From Aliirhizobium wenxiniae (GTDB taxonomy: Bacteria; Pseudomonadota; Alphaproteobacteria; Rhizobiales; Rhizobiaceae): DNA of 64,000 bases. Both the position numbers and the translations under genes were made by a program. The stretch spans positions 124,001 to 188,000 of the forward strand of contig NZ_JACHEG010000007.1 in assembly GCF_014201355.1 (NCBI RefSeq). The letters are read 5' to 3'. Below, piece by piece: positions 1 through 8,114 of this stretch (the first letter of the stretch is position 1; each line of letters opens with the position of its first letter). The notes below the pieces were generated by a model, which saw only the letters and a list, made by a program, of their open reading frames with translations, was not told the DNA's origin and did not search any database.

Positions 1-929
1 GCGCTGCGACCGATCGTGCCGCTCAAAAGCTGCGCCAGCACCGCCTGTCCATTGCCGGAAACGCCGATAATGCCGAGCACCTCGCCGGCCCTCAGCCGGA
101 AATCGATCGCCTTCAACCGGTCCACACCGCCGGAGCGCACGGTGATACCGGCAGCTTCCAGCACGACCTCTCCAGGCGTCGAAGCCTCGCGCACCGGCCG
201 GGTCACCTTGCGGCCGACCATCAACTCCGCCAGTTCAGCCTTGCTGGTGTCACCCACCTTGCGCTCGGCCACCTGCCTGCCGCCACGCAACACGACGATG
301 CGGTCGGCGGTCGCCATCACTTCGTCCAGCTTGTGGGAAATGAAGATCAGCGACAGCCCCTGCCGCGCCATGTCCTTCAGCGTCGAAAACAGCGTTTCCG
401 CTTCCAGCTTGGTCAGAACCGCAGTCGGCTCATCGAGCACCAGAATGCGCGCATCGTTATAAAGCGCCTTCAGAATTTCCACGCGCTGCTGCTCGCCGAC
501 AGACAGATCGCCGAGCCGCGCATCGGGATCGACCTTCAACCCGAAACGCTGCGAAATCTCGATAAGCTTTTTTCGCCCGGCAGAGACATTCGAACCGAAA
601 GACCAGAGGCTTTCCGTCCCGGTCATGACATTTTCGAGCACGGTCAGGTTCGGCGCCAGCGAAAAATGCTGGTGCACCATGCCGACGCCGGCGCGGATTG
701 CGGCACGCGGTTTTCCTGGCGGCAGCGTCTGCCCCATCACCGAAACCGACCCGGTATCCGGCACGTAATGGCCGAAAAGAATGCTCATCAGCGTCGTCTT
801 GCCGGCACCGTTTTCGCCGAGCAGCGCAGCGATCTCGCCTTTTCCCAGCGACAGCGAAATATCGTCATTGGCGAGGTTATCACCAAAACGCTTGCTGACA
901 TTTCGAATGTCGAGAACGATGTCCGTCAT
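1..929 (-). CDS. BMP-type ABC transporter ATP-binding protein, double ATPase (partial)
   Basis: Energises uptake of a nucleoside- or nucleobase-like solute with the binding protein encoded upstream. The gene is cut by the window edge, leaving about 309 N-terminal residues of a protein whose family is usually about 500 residues with two ABC modules. Module 1 shows Walker A GENGAGKT (about 38-45), a Q-loop in MVHQHF, signature LSVGEQQR and Walker B ILVLDEPTAVL. Module 2 starts near residue 250 and its Walker A region is already degenerate (GVSGNGQ), as usual for this family. The start ATG overlaps the TGA of the amidase gene (ATGA), so the two are translationally coupled. Permease genes would be expected beyond position 1. 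Confidence 0.85.
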   Translation of the reverse strand, partial: MTDIVLDIRNVSKRFGDNLANDDISLSLGKGEIAALLGENGAGKTTLMSILFGHYVPDTGSVSVMGQTLPPGKPRAAIRAGVGMVHQHFSLAPNLTVLENVMTGTESLWSFGSNVSAGRKKLIEISQRFGLKVDPDARLGDLSVGEQQRVEILKALYNDARILVLDEPTAVLTKLEAETLFSTLKDMARQGLSLIFISHKLDEVMATADRIVVLRGGRQVAERKVGDTSKAELAELMVGRKVTRPVREASTPGEVVLEAAGITVRSGGVDRLKAIDFRLRAGEVLGIIGVSGNGQAVLAQLLSGTIGRS

Positions 930-2329
930 CGGTCGAGGCCTGTGATTGGGAAAGGGTGCGACCAGCGCTCCTCACCCTCAAGCCTTGCGGCAAGGGCCAG
1001 AAGCAGCGCCTCATGCCCCATAGGAGCAATCATCTGCACCGGCAAGGGCAGACCGGCTCTATCCACCCCAAAAGGCAGGGTGATCGCCGGAAAACCGGAT
1101 ATGTTGGCAATTGCCGCCAGCGGCGCAAACGATCCCATGCGGGCGAAATGCAGGTCGGTATCGCGGTGATCGCTCGGGAAAGATCCGGTAGGCCTCGGCG
1201 CAGAAGCAAGCATCGGCGTCAGCAGGCAATCGAAACGGTCGAACAGCGCATGCAGATCACGGCTGACATAGACCATCGCCTGCGCCATGTCCCAGACCTC
1301 GACGCCGCTCATGCGAGCACCTTCTTCGGCAACCGCCTGCGTCATCGGCTCCCAAAGGGACGCATCAATACCCGGCAACTTCGCAAGACTCGCGAGATTG
1401 ATGGCAATCACATCGCGAAACGCCCTGCCCGATGCTTCGACGACTGCACGAATGTCATCCCAAGCCAACGAAACGATCTCATGCCCTTGCGCTTCCAGCG
1501 CCCGCGCGGCATCCGCGACGGCCTTGGCGCGAACCGGGTCGATCGCAACATCCGATCCAAGTTCCGTCAGCAGCCCGACCCTGAGCTTCCCACTCCGCGC
1601 TACGGCCTGCTCGACCGGCGGATAAGGACCTCGCGCAGAACCGGACAGAACGGAAAACGCCCGTTCCGCATCCCGCACCGAGCGACAGACGGCAAGCTCG
1701 CTGGCAATGCCACCGAGATGATTGCCAAACAGCGGCCCCGCCGCCATTGCCCCGCGTCCGGGTTTCAGGCCGACAAGACCACAACAGGCGGCCGGAACCC
1801 GGATCGAGCCACCGGCATCCGTCGCATGCGCAATCGAAACGATGCCGGCCGCAACAGCCGCAGCCGCACCACCGGAAGACCCGCCGGGTGTCAGCGATGG
1901 ATCGAGCGGATTGCGCGATATCGGGCCAATGGCAGGTTCGCTTGCCAGCGAAAGCCCGAATTCCGGTGTCGTGGTGATGCCGAACAGGCAGAAACCGCCA
2001 TCGCGAAAACGGGAAGCAAGATCGGAATCTGCTTCGCCGCCCTGCCTCGGCAGGGATTTCGATCCGGCACTGACCGCAAATCCCCTGAATGGCCCGCCAA
2101 GATCCTTGGCAAGCGTCGGCACGCCGCCGAAAGGCATGGATTTGCGCTGATCCACGGGAAGCGCATCGAAGGCATCGGCCGCGGCCAATCCCTGCTCGGC
2201 ATCGAGATAGCATATGCAGCCGAGCGACTCATGCTGTTCGGCTGCGGCAAGCGATCTCTCCATCGCCTGCCGCGCCGTCATTTTTCCGCAGCCGATCGCT
2301 TCGGCAAGTGCTGTCGCATCGGCATGCAT
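926..2329 (-). CDS. Amidase signature family protein
   Basis: A 467-residue hydrolase of the amidase signature (GatA/FAAH) family, predicted cytoplasmic. The Ser-cisSer-Lys triad is visible: Lys75 in TLAKDLGG, Ser151 in the Gly/Ser-rich GGSSGG loop, and Ser175 in DAGGSIR. The K-to-S spacing (76) and S-to-S spacing (24) fit the family. It lies between the BMP-type binding-protein gene and the ATPase gene, 9 bp after the former and overlapping the latter by 4 bp. The imported compound is therefore probably an amide, or is metabolised to one (inference). It is too divergent, and in the wrong context, to be the tRNA amidotransferase subunit GatA. The substrate cannot be read from sequence. Confidence 0.85.
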   Translation of the reverse strand: MHADATALAEAIGCGKMTARQAMERSLAAAEQHESLGCICYLDAEQGLAAADAFDALPVDQRKSMPFGGVPTLAKDLGGPFRGFAVSAGSKSLPRQGGEADSDLASRFRDGGFCLFGITTTPEFGLSLASEPAIGPISRNPLDPSLTPGGSSGGAAAAVAAGIVSIAHATDAGGSIRVPAACCGLVGLKPGRGAMAAGPLFGNHLGGIASELAVCRSVRDAERAFSVLSGSARGPYPPVEQAVARSGKLRVGLLTELGSDVAIDPVRAKAVADAARALEAQGHEIVSLAWDDIRAVVEASGRAFRDVIAINLASLAKLPGIDASLWEPMTQAVAEEGARMSGVEVWDMAQAMVYVSRDLHALFDRFDCLLTPMLASAPRPTGSFPSDHRDTDLHFARMGSFAPLAAIANISGFPAITLPFGVDRAGLPLPVQMIAPMGHEALLLALAARLEGEERWSHPFPITGLDR

Positions 2330-2338
2330 CGGTCCGGC

Positions 2339-3325
2339 TTACTTCGGCTCGTTCATGTTGCGCGGCACTTCGAACGTGCCGGCCTTGATCTCGGCGCGCT
2401 TGGCCTCCATTGCAGCTTCCGCTTCGGCCGGGGCAACGCCCTTGACGAAGGCGATGTCGCTGCCGCCTTCCTTCAGAAGACCGAAGGGCGTGTAGTCCTT
2501 GCCGACCGGCTTTCCTGCAGCAACATCGGCAATCGCCGCGTTGAGGATCGGGCGGAAGCCCCAGAGTGCATTGGCGAAAACGGTTTCCGGATAACGCGGC
2601 GTGTAGTCGATCAGCGAACCGACGGCCTTGATGCCGCGTTCCTTGGCGGCGTCCGCCGTGCCGATACGCTCGCCGAACAGGATGTCCGCACCGGCATCGA
2701 TCTGCGCCAGACCTGCCTCGCGCGCCTTCGGCGGATCGAAGAAGGTGCCGATGAAGGAGACGAGCACCTTGGCATTCGGGTTGACGGCCTTCACGCCTTC
2801 ACCGAAGGCATTGATCAGCATGTTGACCTCCGGGATCGGCATGGCGCCGACGGCACCAACCGTGTTGCTCTTGGTCATCTTGCCGGCCAGCATGCCGGCC
2901 AGATAGGCGCCGTCATGGTTCCAGGTGCCGAAGACACCGAAATTGTCGCCGGCCTGTTTGCCGCTGGAGCCGAGCACGAAAGCCGTTTCCGGATATTCCG
3001 CGGCCACTTCGCGGGCTTCGCTTTCAACGGCATAGGCTTCGCCGATGATCAGCTTGTTGCCCTGCTCGGCATATTCGCGCATCGCTCGGCCGTAATCGGT
3101 GCCCGAAACGCCTTCCGAGAAGACATATTCGATCACGCCTTCCTTGGCGGCTTCCTGCAGGGCTGCATGGAGAACCGAGTTCCAGGCGTTTTCCACCGGT
3201 GAGCCGTGAATACCGGCCACCTTCAACGGCGCAGCACGCGCAATGGAAGGAAGAAAGGCGCTTGCGCCGACGGCGGTGGCCGAAGCGATCAGCGTACGGC
3301 GGGACAGTTTGAATTCATGCGTCAT
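2339..3325 (-). CDS. BMP family ABC transporter substrate-binding protein
   Basis: Periplasmic binding protein of the BMP/Bmp-PnrA-like family, 328 residues. The N-terminus has a twin-arginine-like motif (LSRRTLIAS) followed by a hydrophobic stretch and a likely cleavage after SIARA near residue 31, so export may be by Tat. The mature part shows features usual in this family, such as IHGSPVENAWN near the start and GTWNHDGAYLAG in the middle. It is the first gene of a minus-strand operon with the amidase and the double ATPase. The family usually binds nucleosides or purine-like compounds; the exact ligand is not known. A purine-rich stretch (AGAGGGG) lies about 10 nt before the ATG. Confidence 0.88.
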   Translation of the reverse strand: MTHEFKLSRRTLIASATAVGASAFLPSIARAAPLKVAGIHGSPVENAWNSVLHAALQEAAKEGVIEYVFSEGVSGTDYGRAMREYAEQGNKLIIGEAYAVESEAREVAAEYPETAFVLGSSGKQAGDNFGVFGTWNHDGAYLAGMLAGKMTKSNTVGAVGAMPIPEVNMLINAFGEGVKAVNPNAKVLVSFIGTFFDPPKAREAGLAQIDAGADILFGERIGTADAAKERGIKAVGSLIDYTPRYPETVFANALWGFRPILNAAIADVAAGKPVGKDYTPFGLLKEGGSDIAFVKGVAPAEAEAAMEAKRAEIKAGTFEVPRNMNEPK

Positions 3326-3903
3326 GGACGGAAATCCCCTCTTTTTGTATGGTCAATTCTGTAGGCAGCGCACAAAACAGTGTCAAGCAAACTGACTGCT
3401 CATCAAATGAGCATTCATGACTTTATTCATCATTGCGCCGGAGGGACGCTTAGTCTCACCACGGCACGATTGCCATGCGACCAAGAGGGGTCGAACAGCC
3501 ATATCACGGCTTCGTGATCGATTATTTTTGGCCTCGGCCTGACTCCCTCAATCCCCTGTTATTTAAGGGCATCGTCACACAAAGGAACAACAACTCCAAG
3601 GCCGCGGCCTAATAGAATTGTGTTTTTTTATGGACATCTAGACGCCTCCCCCCTACCTTTTGCAGCATACCCGGTCGATCGATCGTATTATCGAGAATAG
3701 ATCCTGATCGATGCGGTAAACATGTTTTTCGCGGCCTATTTTGATGTGTTTCTTCGCATCGGCTGCGTCCTATATCCGCGGCGGCGATATTGTTTCGCCG
3801 CTTTTTGTTGTCTTGATATCCTTAGCGCCGGCTCCGCCAGGCGCTGCATTCGGGAAATCACAAAAGGAGAATGCCTGCGCTATCGAGCCCGGGCCCAGAT
3901 TGT
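3326..3903. other. Divergent intergenic region, 578 bp
   Basis: The stretch separates the BMP-type operon (minus) from the glycine betaine-type operon (plus). The only structured element I see is the dyad at 3397-3413. The right part contains a GATC-rich patch (3674-3686) and an AGGAG motif at 3865-3869, one base from an in-frame ATG at 3871. No convincing gene lies here; short ORFs in it lack recognisable motifs. It probably carries both promoters. Confidence 0.5.
3397..3413. promoter_or_regulatory. Putative operator dyad upstream of the BMP-type operon
   Basis: TGCTCAT and ATGAGCA form a perfect 7-bp inverted repeat with a 3-bp spacer (CAA), centred 80 bp upstream of the binding-protein start. 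The size and symmetry suit a dimeric repressor (GntR or LacI type). No such regulator gene is in the window next to it, so the protein that binds it is unknown. Confidence 0.4.
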
Positions 3904-5136
3904 ATGGCTTTTACAACTGAAAATGACGCGTCGGCTGTGCCGGCTTCGACCAAGATCAGTCTCAACAATGTCTACAAGGTTTTCGGCGAGCGGCCTGAAA
4001 AGGCCATGGAGATGGTCCGCGCCGGAAAGACGAAATCGGAAATCCACGCCCAGACCGGCTGTTCGGTAGGCGTCAACAATGCAAGCTTCGACATCAAGGC
4101 CGGCGAAATCTTCGTCATCATGGGCTTGTCGGGCTCCGGCAAATCCACCCTTCTTCGCCTTCTGAACCGTCTGATTGAACCGACTGCAGGTTCGATCGAG
4201 ATCGACGGCCGCGACATCACCAAGATGTCTCGCCGGGAACTCATCGATGTCCGCCGCCGCGATATCAGCATGGTGTTCCAGTCCTTCGCGCTGTTGCCCA
4301 ATCGCACGGTGCTCAACAACGCAGCCTTTGGCCTGGAAGTTGCCGGCATCGGCGAAGCCGAACGCAAGGAAAAGGCGCTGTCCGCGCTCAAGGCCGTCGG
4401 CCTCGACGGTTATGCCGACAGCATGCCCGACCAGCTTTCCGGCGGCATGAAGCAGCGTGTCGGCCTTGCCCGCGCACTAGCCAGCGAGCCGACCATTCTT
4501 CTGATGGACGAGGCGTTTTCCGCCCTCGACCCGCTGATCCGCACGGAAATGCAGGACGAACTCGTTCGTCTGCAGTCAGAGCACAGCCGTACCATCGTTT
4601 TCGTCAGCCACGACCTCGATGAGGCGATGCGCATCGGTGACCGGATCTGCATCATGCAGAACGGCAATGTCATCCAGGTCGGTACGCCGGACGAGATCGT
4701 CATGAGCCCGGCCAACGATTATGTCCGGTCCTTCTTCCGCAATGTCGATGTAAGCCAGGTCTTCAAGGCCGGTGATGTCGCGCGCAAGACGCAGATCACC
4801 ATCATCGATCGCCAGGGCACCACGGCTGCTGCGGCACTCGAACGTATGAAGCATTATGACCGCGAATACGCGATCATTCTCGGCCGCGACAAGACCTATC
4901 ACGGCGTCGTCAGCCAGACCTCGCTGATCGAAAAGATGCGGGCCAAGGCCGCCGACCCCTATCGCGGTGCCTTCCTCTCCGAGATCGAGCCGATCCCGGC
5001 CGATGAACCGCTGTCGAACGTGCTCGGCAAGGTTGCAGCCAGCCCATGGCCGGTCCCCGTCATCGACGACGGCAAACGCTATCTCGGCTCCATCAGCAAG
5101 TCGACACTGCTCGAAACGCTCGATCGCGCCAGCTGA
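3904..5136 (+). CDS. proV: Glycine betaine/proline-type ABC transporter ATP-binding protein (ProV/OpuAA-like)
   Basis: ATPase of a quaternary-amine uptake system, about 410 residues. It shows Walker A GLSGSGKS, Q-loop VFQSFAL, signature LSGGMKQR, Walker B ILLMDEAFSALDP and switch His in VSHD. The C-terminal third contains a paired CBS-like region (from about residue 290), typical of ProV/OpuAA and thought to sense ionic strength. The N-terminal helix with ALxxxxxGxSKxEI-like spacing (AMEMVRAGKTKSEI) is also a ProV hallmark. The start is uncertain: ATG at 3871 has AGGAG only 1 nt away, whereas 3904 begins MAFTTEND without a clear RBS. It is the first gene of a three-gene operon. Choline rather than betaine as ligand is possible. 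Confidence 0.85.
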   Translation: MAFTTENDASAVPASTKISLNNVYKVFGERPEKAMEMVRAGKTKSEIHAQTGCSVGVNNASFDIKAGEIFVIMGLSGSGKSTLLRLLNRLIEPTAGSIEIDGRDITKMSRRELIDVRRRDISMVFQSFALLPNRTVLNNAAFGLEVAGIGEAERKEKALSALKAVGLDGYADSMPDQLSGGMKQRVGLARALASEPTILLMDEAFSALDPLIRTEMQDELVRLQSEHSRTIVFVSHDLDEAMRIGDRICIMQNGNVIQVGTPDEIVMSPANDYVRSFFRNVDVSQVFKAGDVARKTQITIIDRQGTTAAAALERMKHYDREYAIILGRDKTYHGVVSQTSLIEKMRAKAADPYRGAFLSEIEPIPADEPLSNVLGKVAASPWPVPVIDDGKRYLGSISKSTLLETLDRAS

Positions 5137-5193
5137 TCCATCCGCAGGATCTTGAGCCCTTCCCATAACCGGCCCACCACCGGAGACAGACTT

Positions 5194-6075
5194 ATGAATT
5201 TCGATATCGGAGACGGCATCGACGCCGCCGTCAATTACGTTCTGGACAATTTTTCTCCCGTCCTCGACTTTATCGCCAGCATGATCGGTTTCGTGACCGG
5301 CAACATTCAAAACGCCCTCGTCGGTATCCCCTTGCCGGTCGGCATCGCCATCTTCGTCCTTCTGTCCCTCTGGAGAGTAGGTCTCGGCTTCGGCGTCCTG
5401 ACAGGCGTTGCGCTGTGGCTCGTCAATCACATGGGCCTGTGGAGCGCGATGATGGAAACCCTGTCGCTGGTCATCGCATCCACGCTGATGGCAATGCTGA
5501 TCGGCCTGCCACTCGGTATCGCCATGGCGCGCAGGGATACGGTCGCAACCATCGTTCGCCCGATCCTCGACCTGATGCAGACCATGCCGGCCTTCGTCTA
5601 CCTGATCCCCGCCGCCATGTTCTTCGGCCTCGGCGCAGTACCGGGGGCGATCGCCACCGTGATCTTCGCAATGCCGCCTGTGGTGCGCCTCACCAATCTC
5701 GGCATCCGCCAGGTGCATGCCGAATTCATCGAGGCCGGTAACGCCTTCGGCTGCACCTCGACACAGCTCCTGTTCAAGGTGCAGCTGCCCAATGCCATGC
5801 CGTCGATCATGGCCGGCATCAACCAGACGATCATGCTGTCGCTGTCGATGGTGGTCATCGCCTCGATGATCGGCGCAGGCGGCATCGGCAACACGGTGCT
5901 CACCGGCATCCAGCGACTTGATGTCGGAACCGGTTTTGAGGGCGGCCTTGCCGTCGTCATCCTGGCCGTCATTCTAGACCGCCTTACCCAATCCCTCGGA
6001 AAGCCGCGCGCCGCCTTCTGGAGCGTGCTTTTCAAAAAGACCGAGCGCGAGGAGCTGGCAACGGCAACCGCCTGA
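5194..6075 (+). CDS. proW: Glycine betaine/proline-type ABC transporter permease (ProW/OpuAB-like)
   Basis: Inner-membrane permease of about 293 residues with a BPD_transp_1 (MetI-like) fold. There are about six hydrophobic segments, and the EAA loop reads EFIEAGNAFGCTSTQLLFKVQLPNAMPSI in pieces around residues 180-210. The segment LDLMQTMPAFVYLIPAAMFFG is characteristic of ProW/OpuAB proteins. I start it at ATG 5194, which has CGGAGA about 8 nt upstream. An in-frame TTG at 5152 would add 14 unconvincing residues. It lies 57 bp after the ATPase gene and 66 bp before the binding-protein gene. Confidence 0.88.
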   Translation: MNFDIGDGIDAAVNYVLDNFSPVLDFIASMIGFVTGNIQNALVGIPLPVGIAIFVLLSLWRVGLGFGVLTGVALWLVNHMGLWSAMMETLSLVIASTLMAMLIGLPLGIAMARRDTVATIVRPILDLMQTMPAFVYLIPAAMFFGLGAVPGAIATVIFAMPPVVRLTNLGIRQVHAEFIEAGNAFGCTSTQLLFKVQLPNAMPSIMAGINQTIMLSLSMVVIASMIGAGGIGNTVLTGIQRLDVGTGFEGGLAVVILAVILDRLTQSLGKPRAAFWSVLFKKTEREELATATA

Positions 6076-6141
6076 GCCGATCCCGCGCCTGCCCATGCGG
6101 GTGCCGAACCCGCGAATTCAAACTCCCAAGAAGGAGCATCC

Positions 6142-7041
6142 ATGTTCAAGTCACTTTCCACCACCCGACGCACGACGCTTGCGGCAACGCTCGGACTTGC
6201 CGCGGCACTCGTCGGCGGTTCCGTCATGCCGACCATGGCGCAGGACGCCAAGACGGTGAAGCTCGGTTTCGCGCCGTGGTCCGACGCCGAATTCGTCACC
6301 AAGCTTGCAGCCAAGCTGATGACCGACAAGCTCGGCCAGAAGGTCGAACTGGTCCAGACCGACGTGGCGCCGCTCTATCAGGGTGTCAGCCGTGGCGATA
6401 TCGACGCGATGATGATGGCATGGCTGCCGGCAACCCATGCCGACTATTACGACAAGGTGAAGAACCGCGTCGAAACGCTCGGCACGGTTTATGACGGCGC
6501 CAAGCTCGGCTGGGTCGTGCCGACCTATATCCCCGAAAGCGAGATCGCCTCGATCGAGGATCTGAAGAAGCCGGAAGTACAGGAAAAGCTTTCCGGCACG
6601 GTGCAGGGCATCGATCCGGGTGCTGGCCTGACACGCCTTTCGCAGCAGGCCGTGAAGGATTACGCACTCGACGACTACAAGCTGCAGATCTCCAGTGAAG
6701 CCGGAATGCTGACGACCGTCGACCGCGCCATGCGTGGCGAAAAGTGGTTCGTCGCAACGTCCTGGAGCCCCCACTGGATGTTCGGCAAATACAAGCTTCG
6801 CTACATCGACGACCCGAAGAAGTCGCTCGGCGAGGCCGAACATGTCGACATTCTCGCCTCGAAGGATTTCAAGACCGAAAACCCGAAAGCCGCAGAATTC
6901 CTGTCGCGCATGAAGGTGCCGCTCGATGACCTCGAGGCCGCCATGTTCAACGCCCAGGAAACCTCTTACGACGAGGCCGTGGCAAAATATATCGAGGACC
7001 ATCCGGACCAGATCAAGGCCTGGGTCGGCGACGAAGGCTGA
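6142..7041 (+). CDS. proX: Glycine betaine-type ABC transporter substrate-binding protein (OpuAC/ProX-like)
   Basis: Periplasmic binding protein, 299 residues, with a Sec signal peptide (Ala/Leu-rich core, cleavage near PTMAQ, residue 33). The mature start KTVKLGFAPWSDAEF and the motif MMAWLPATHADYY are typical of the OpuAC family, in which Trp/Tyr residues form a cage for a quaternary ammonium head group. An AAGGAG RBS lies 6 nt before the ATG. It is the last gene of the operon and is followed by a strong hairpin (7048-7074). Binding-protein-last order is common for OpuAC-type operons. Choline or betaine specificity cannot be decided from sequence alone. Confidence 0.85.
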   Translation: MFKSLSTTRRTTLAATLGLAAALVGGSVMPTMAQDAKTVKLGFAPWSDAEFVTKLAAKLMTDKLGQKVELVQTDVAPLYQGVSRGDIDAMMMAWLPATHADYYDKVKNRVETLGTVYDGAKLGWVVPTYIPESEIASIEDLKKPEVQEKLSGTVQGIDPGAGLTRLSQQAVKDYALDDYKLQISSEAGMLTTVDRAMRGEKWFVATSWSPHWMFGKYKLRYIDDPKKSLGEAEHVDILASKDFKTENPKAAEFLSRMKVPLDDLEAAMFNAQETSYDEAVAKYIEDHPDQIKAWVGDEG

Positions 7042-7047
7042 ATAGCG

Positions 7048-7074
7048 GCGGCCGCTCGCCGGACGAGCGGCCGC
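7048..7074 (+). terminator. Strong GC hairpin after the glycine betaine-type operon
   Basis: A perfect 11-bp stem (GCGGCCGCTCG/CGAGCGGCCGC) with a 5-nt loop starts 6 bp after the binding-protein stop. There is no U tract, so it may be a processing or stabilising stem, or a Rho-assisted end. Confidence 0.6.
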
Positions 7075-7096
7075 ACTTCACCTGTGGGGACACCTG

Positions 7097-7354
7097 ATGA
7101 GCAATCGCAAATTCCAGCCCGCCTACGGCATTGACGACACACTGGGGGGCCGTATCTCCCTGGCGCGCGATGCGCGGGATATCTCGGTAGAGGAGGCGGC
7201 GCAGACCCTCGGGATTGAACCCGTAACGTGGTCAGATTGGGAAAACGACCGTTCAGAACCCCTCTCCGACCGCCTCGAGATGATGGCGAGCGTTTTGCAG
7301 GTCAGCGTCGTTTGGTTGGCGGATGGCCGGGGAACCGGACCGCGCTGGAGTTGA
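7097..7354 (+). CDS. Small XRE-type helix-turn-helix protein
   Basis: An 85-residue protein that is nearly all one XRE/Cro HTH domain (about residues 16-70). RISLARDARDISVEEAAQTLGI forms the first helices and TWSDWENDRSEP the recognition helix and turn. There is no extra sensor domain. It lies between the betaine-type operon and a minus-strand TetR gene; its targets are unknown. The start ATG follows a GGGGACACC stretch that could serve as a weak RBS. Confidence 0.75.
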   Translation: MSNRKFQPAYGIDDTLGGRISLARDARDISVEEAAQTLGIEPVTWSDWENDRSEPLSDRLEMMASVLQVSVVWLADGRGTGPRWS

Positions 7355-7401
7355 TACCGGCGCATCACAGCAAATGCCGGCAGCTTTCCGGTTCTACGGC
7401 C

Positions 7402-8022
7402 CTAGACCGTGTTGCTGCGAAAGCTGGCCAACAATCTCCTGACCTTGTCACTGCCGTCCTTGCTAAGATCGAACTTCTGGCCGTAAAGCAGCCAGTCCCA
7501 GCAAATACCCTTCATCAGCCATTTGAATGTCTTGCTGGCCGAATGCGGCGTCCACGCAGCGGCGAGCCGGTTGTCGTTCGCGGCTCGCTCCAGAATGCTC
7601 TCCAGATAGCCCGTATGTTCACGATCGAGCTTGTCCAGCTCGTCCATCACCGGCTGGAATTCTTCCGTGAAATTGGTCCGCAGCAGGATGGAAAGCAGCC
7701 GCTGGCGATGCCTGTCCTCGGCCAGCACCTGTAGCCAGTCACATGCCATATTTTCCACGAGAGACAACGGATCGCGGCCGTCATCGCATGGCGCATCGAC
7801 ATCCGCCATGTTAACACGCGGAAGATCGGCCGCGTTGTAAAGCTCGAGAAACAGATCGCTCTTGCTGTTGAAATGCCAATAGATCGCGCCGCGGGTCACG
7901 CCGGCTGCCGTCGCGATTTCATCAAGCGTGCTGGTGGCGACGCCCTTCTCGAAGAAGAGTTTTTCAGCCGCCGCAAGGATCGAGCAGCGCGTCTCGGCGG
8001 CCTCTGCCTTGGTTCGTCTCAT
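7402..8022 (-). CDS. TetR/AcrR family transcriptional repressor of the adjacent RND pump
   Basis: 206 residues. The N-terminal TetR HTH (about residues 10-57) includes TLDEIATAAGVTRGAIYWHF, the classic recognition region. The C-terminal domain, with conserved Trp/Phe positions, resembles AcrR/BepR/AmeR regulators. It is encoded 92 bp downstream of the RND pump gene on the same strand, behind a hairpin, so it may be partly co-transcribed. The likely target is the AcrR-like 24-bp dyad at 12493-12516 in front of the adaptor gene. Relief by pump substrates is expected from the family. Confidence 0.85.
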   Translation of the reverse strand: MRRTKAEAAETRCSILAAAEKLFFEKGVATSTLDEIATAAGVTRGAIYWHFNSKSDLFLELYNAADLPRVNMADVDAPCDDGRDPLSLVENMACDWLQVLAEDRHRQRLLSILLRTNFTEEFQPVMDELDKLDREHTGYLESILERAANDNRLAAAWTPHSASKTFKWLMKGICWDWLLYGQKFDLSKDGSDKVRRLLASFRSNTV

Positions 8023-8076
8023 CCCTCCTCCTTTCCATCATGCCCGAATACTCCACGCTTTCGGGCCAAGGTGGTG

Positions 8077-8110
8077 GTTGCCCCCGGAAGACCGAGCTTC
8101 CGGGGGCAAC
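8077..8110 (-). terminator. Stable hairpin after the RND pump gene
   Basis: GTTGCCCCCGGAAG pairs perfectly (14 bp) with CTTCCGGGGGCAAC around a 6-nt loop, 4 bp after the pump stop codon. Neither flank has a T run. It probably ends or stabilises the adaptor-pump transcript and lowers read-through into the tetR gene. Confidence 0.6.
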
Positions 8111-8114
8111 AATC

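Noticed and set aside
956..3202. A 748-codon open frame on the plus strand.
   Set aside because: Antisense to the amidase and BMP binding-protein genes, with Arg-rich translation lacking any domain.
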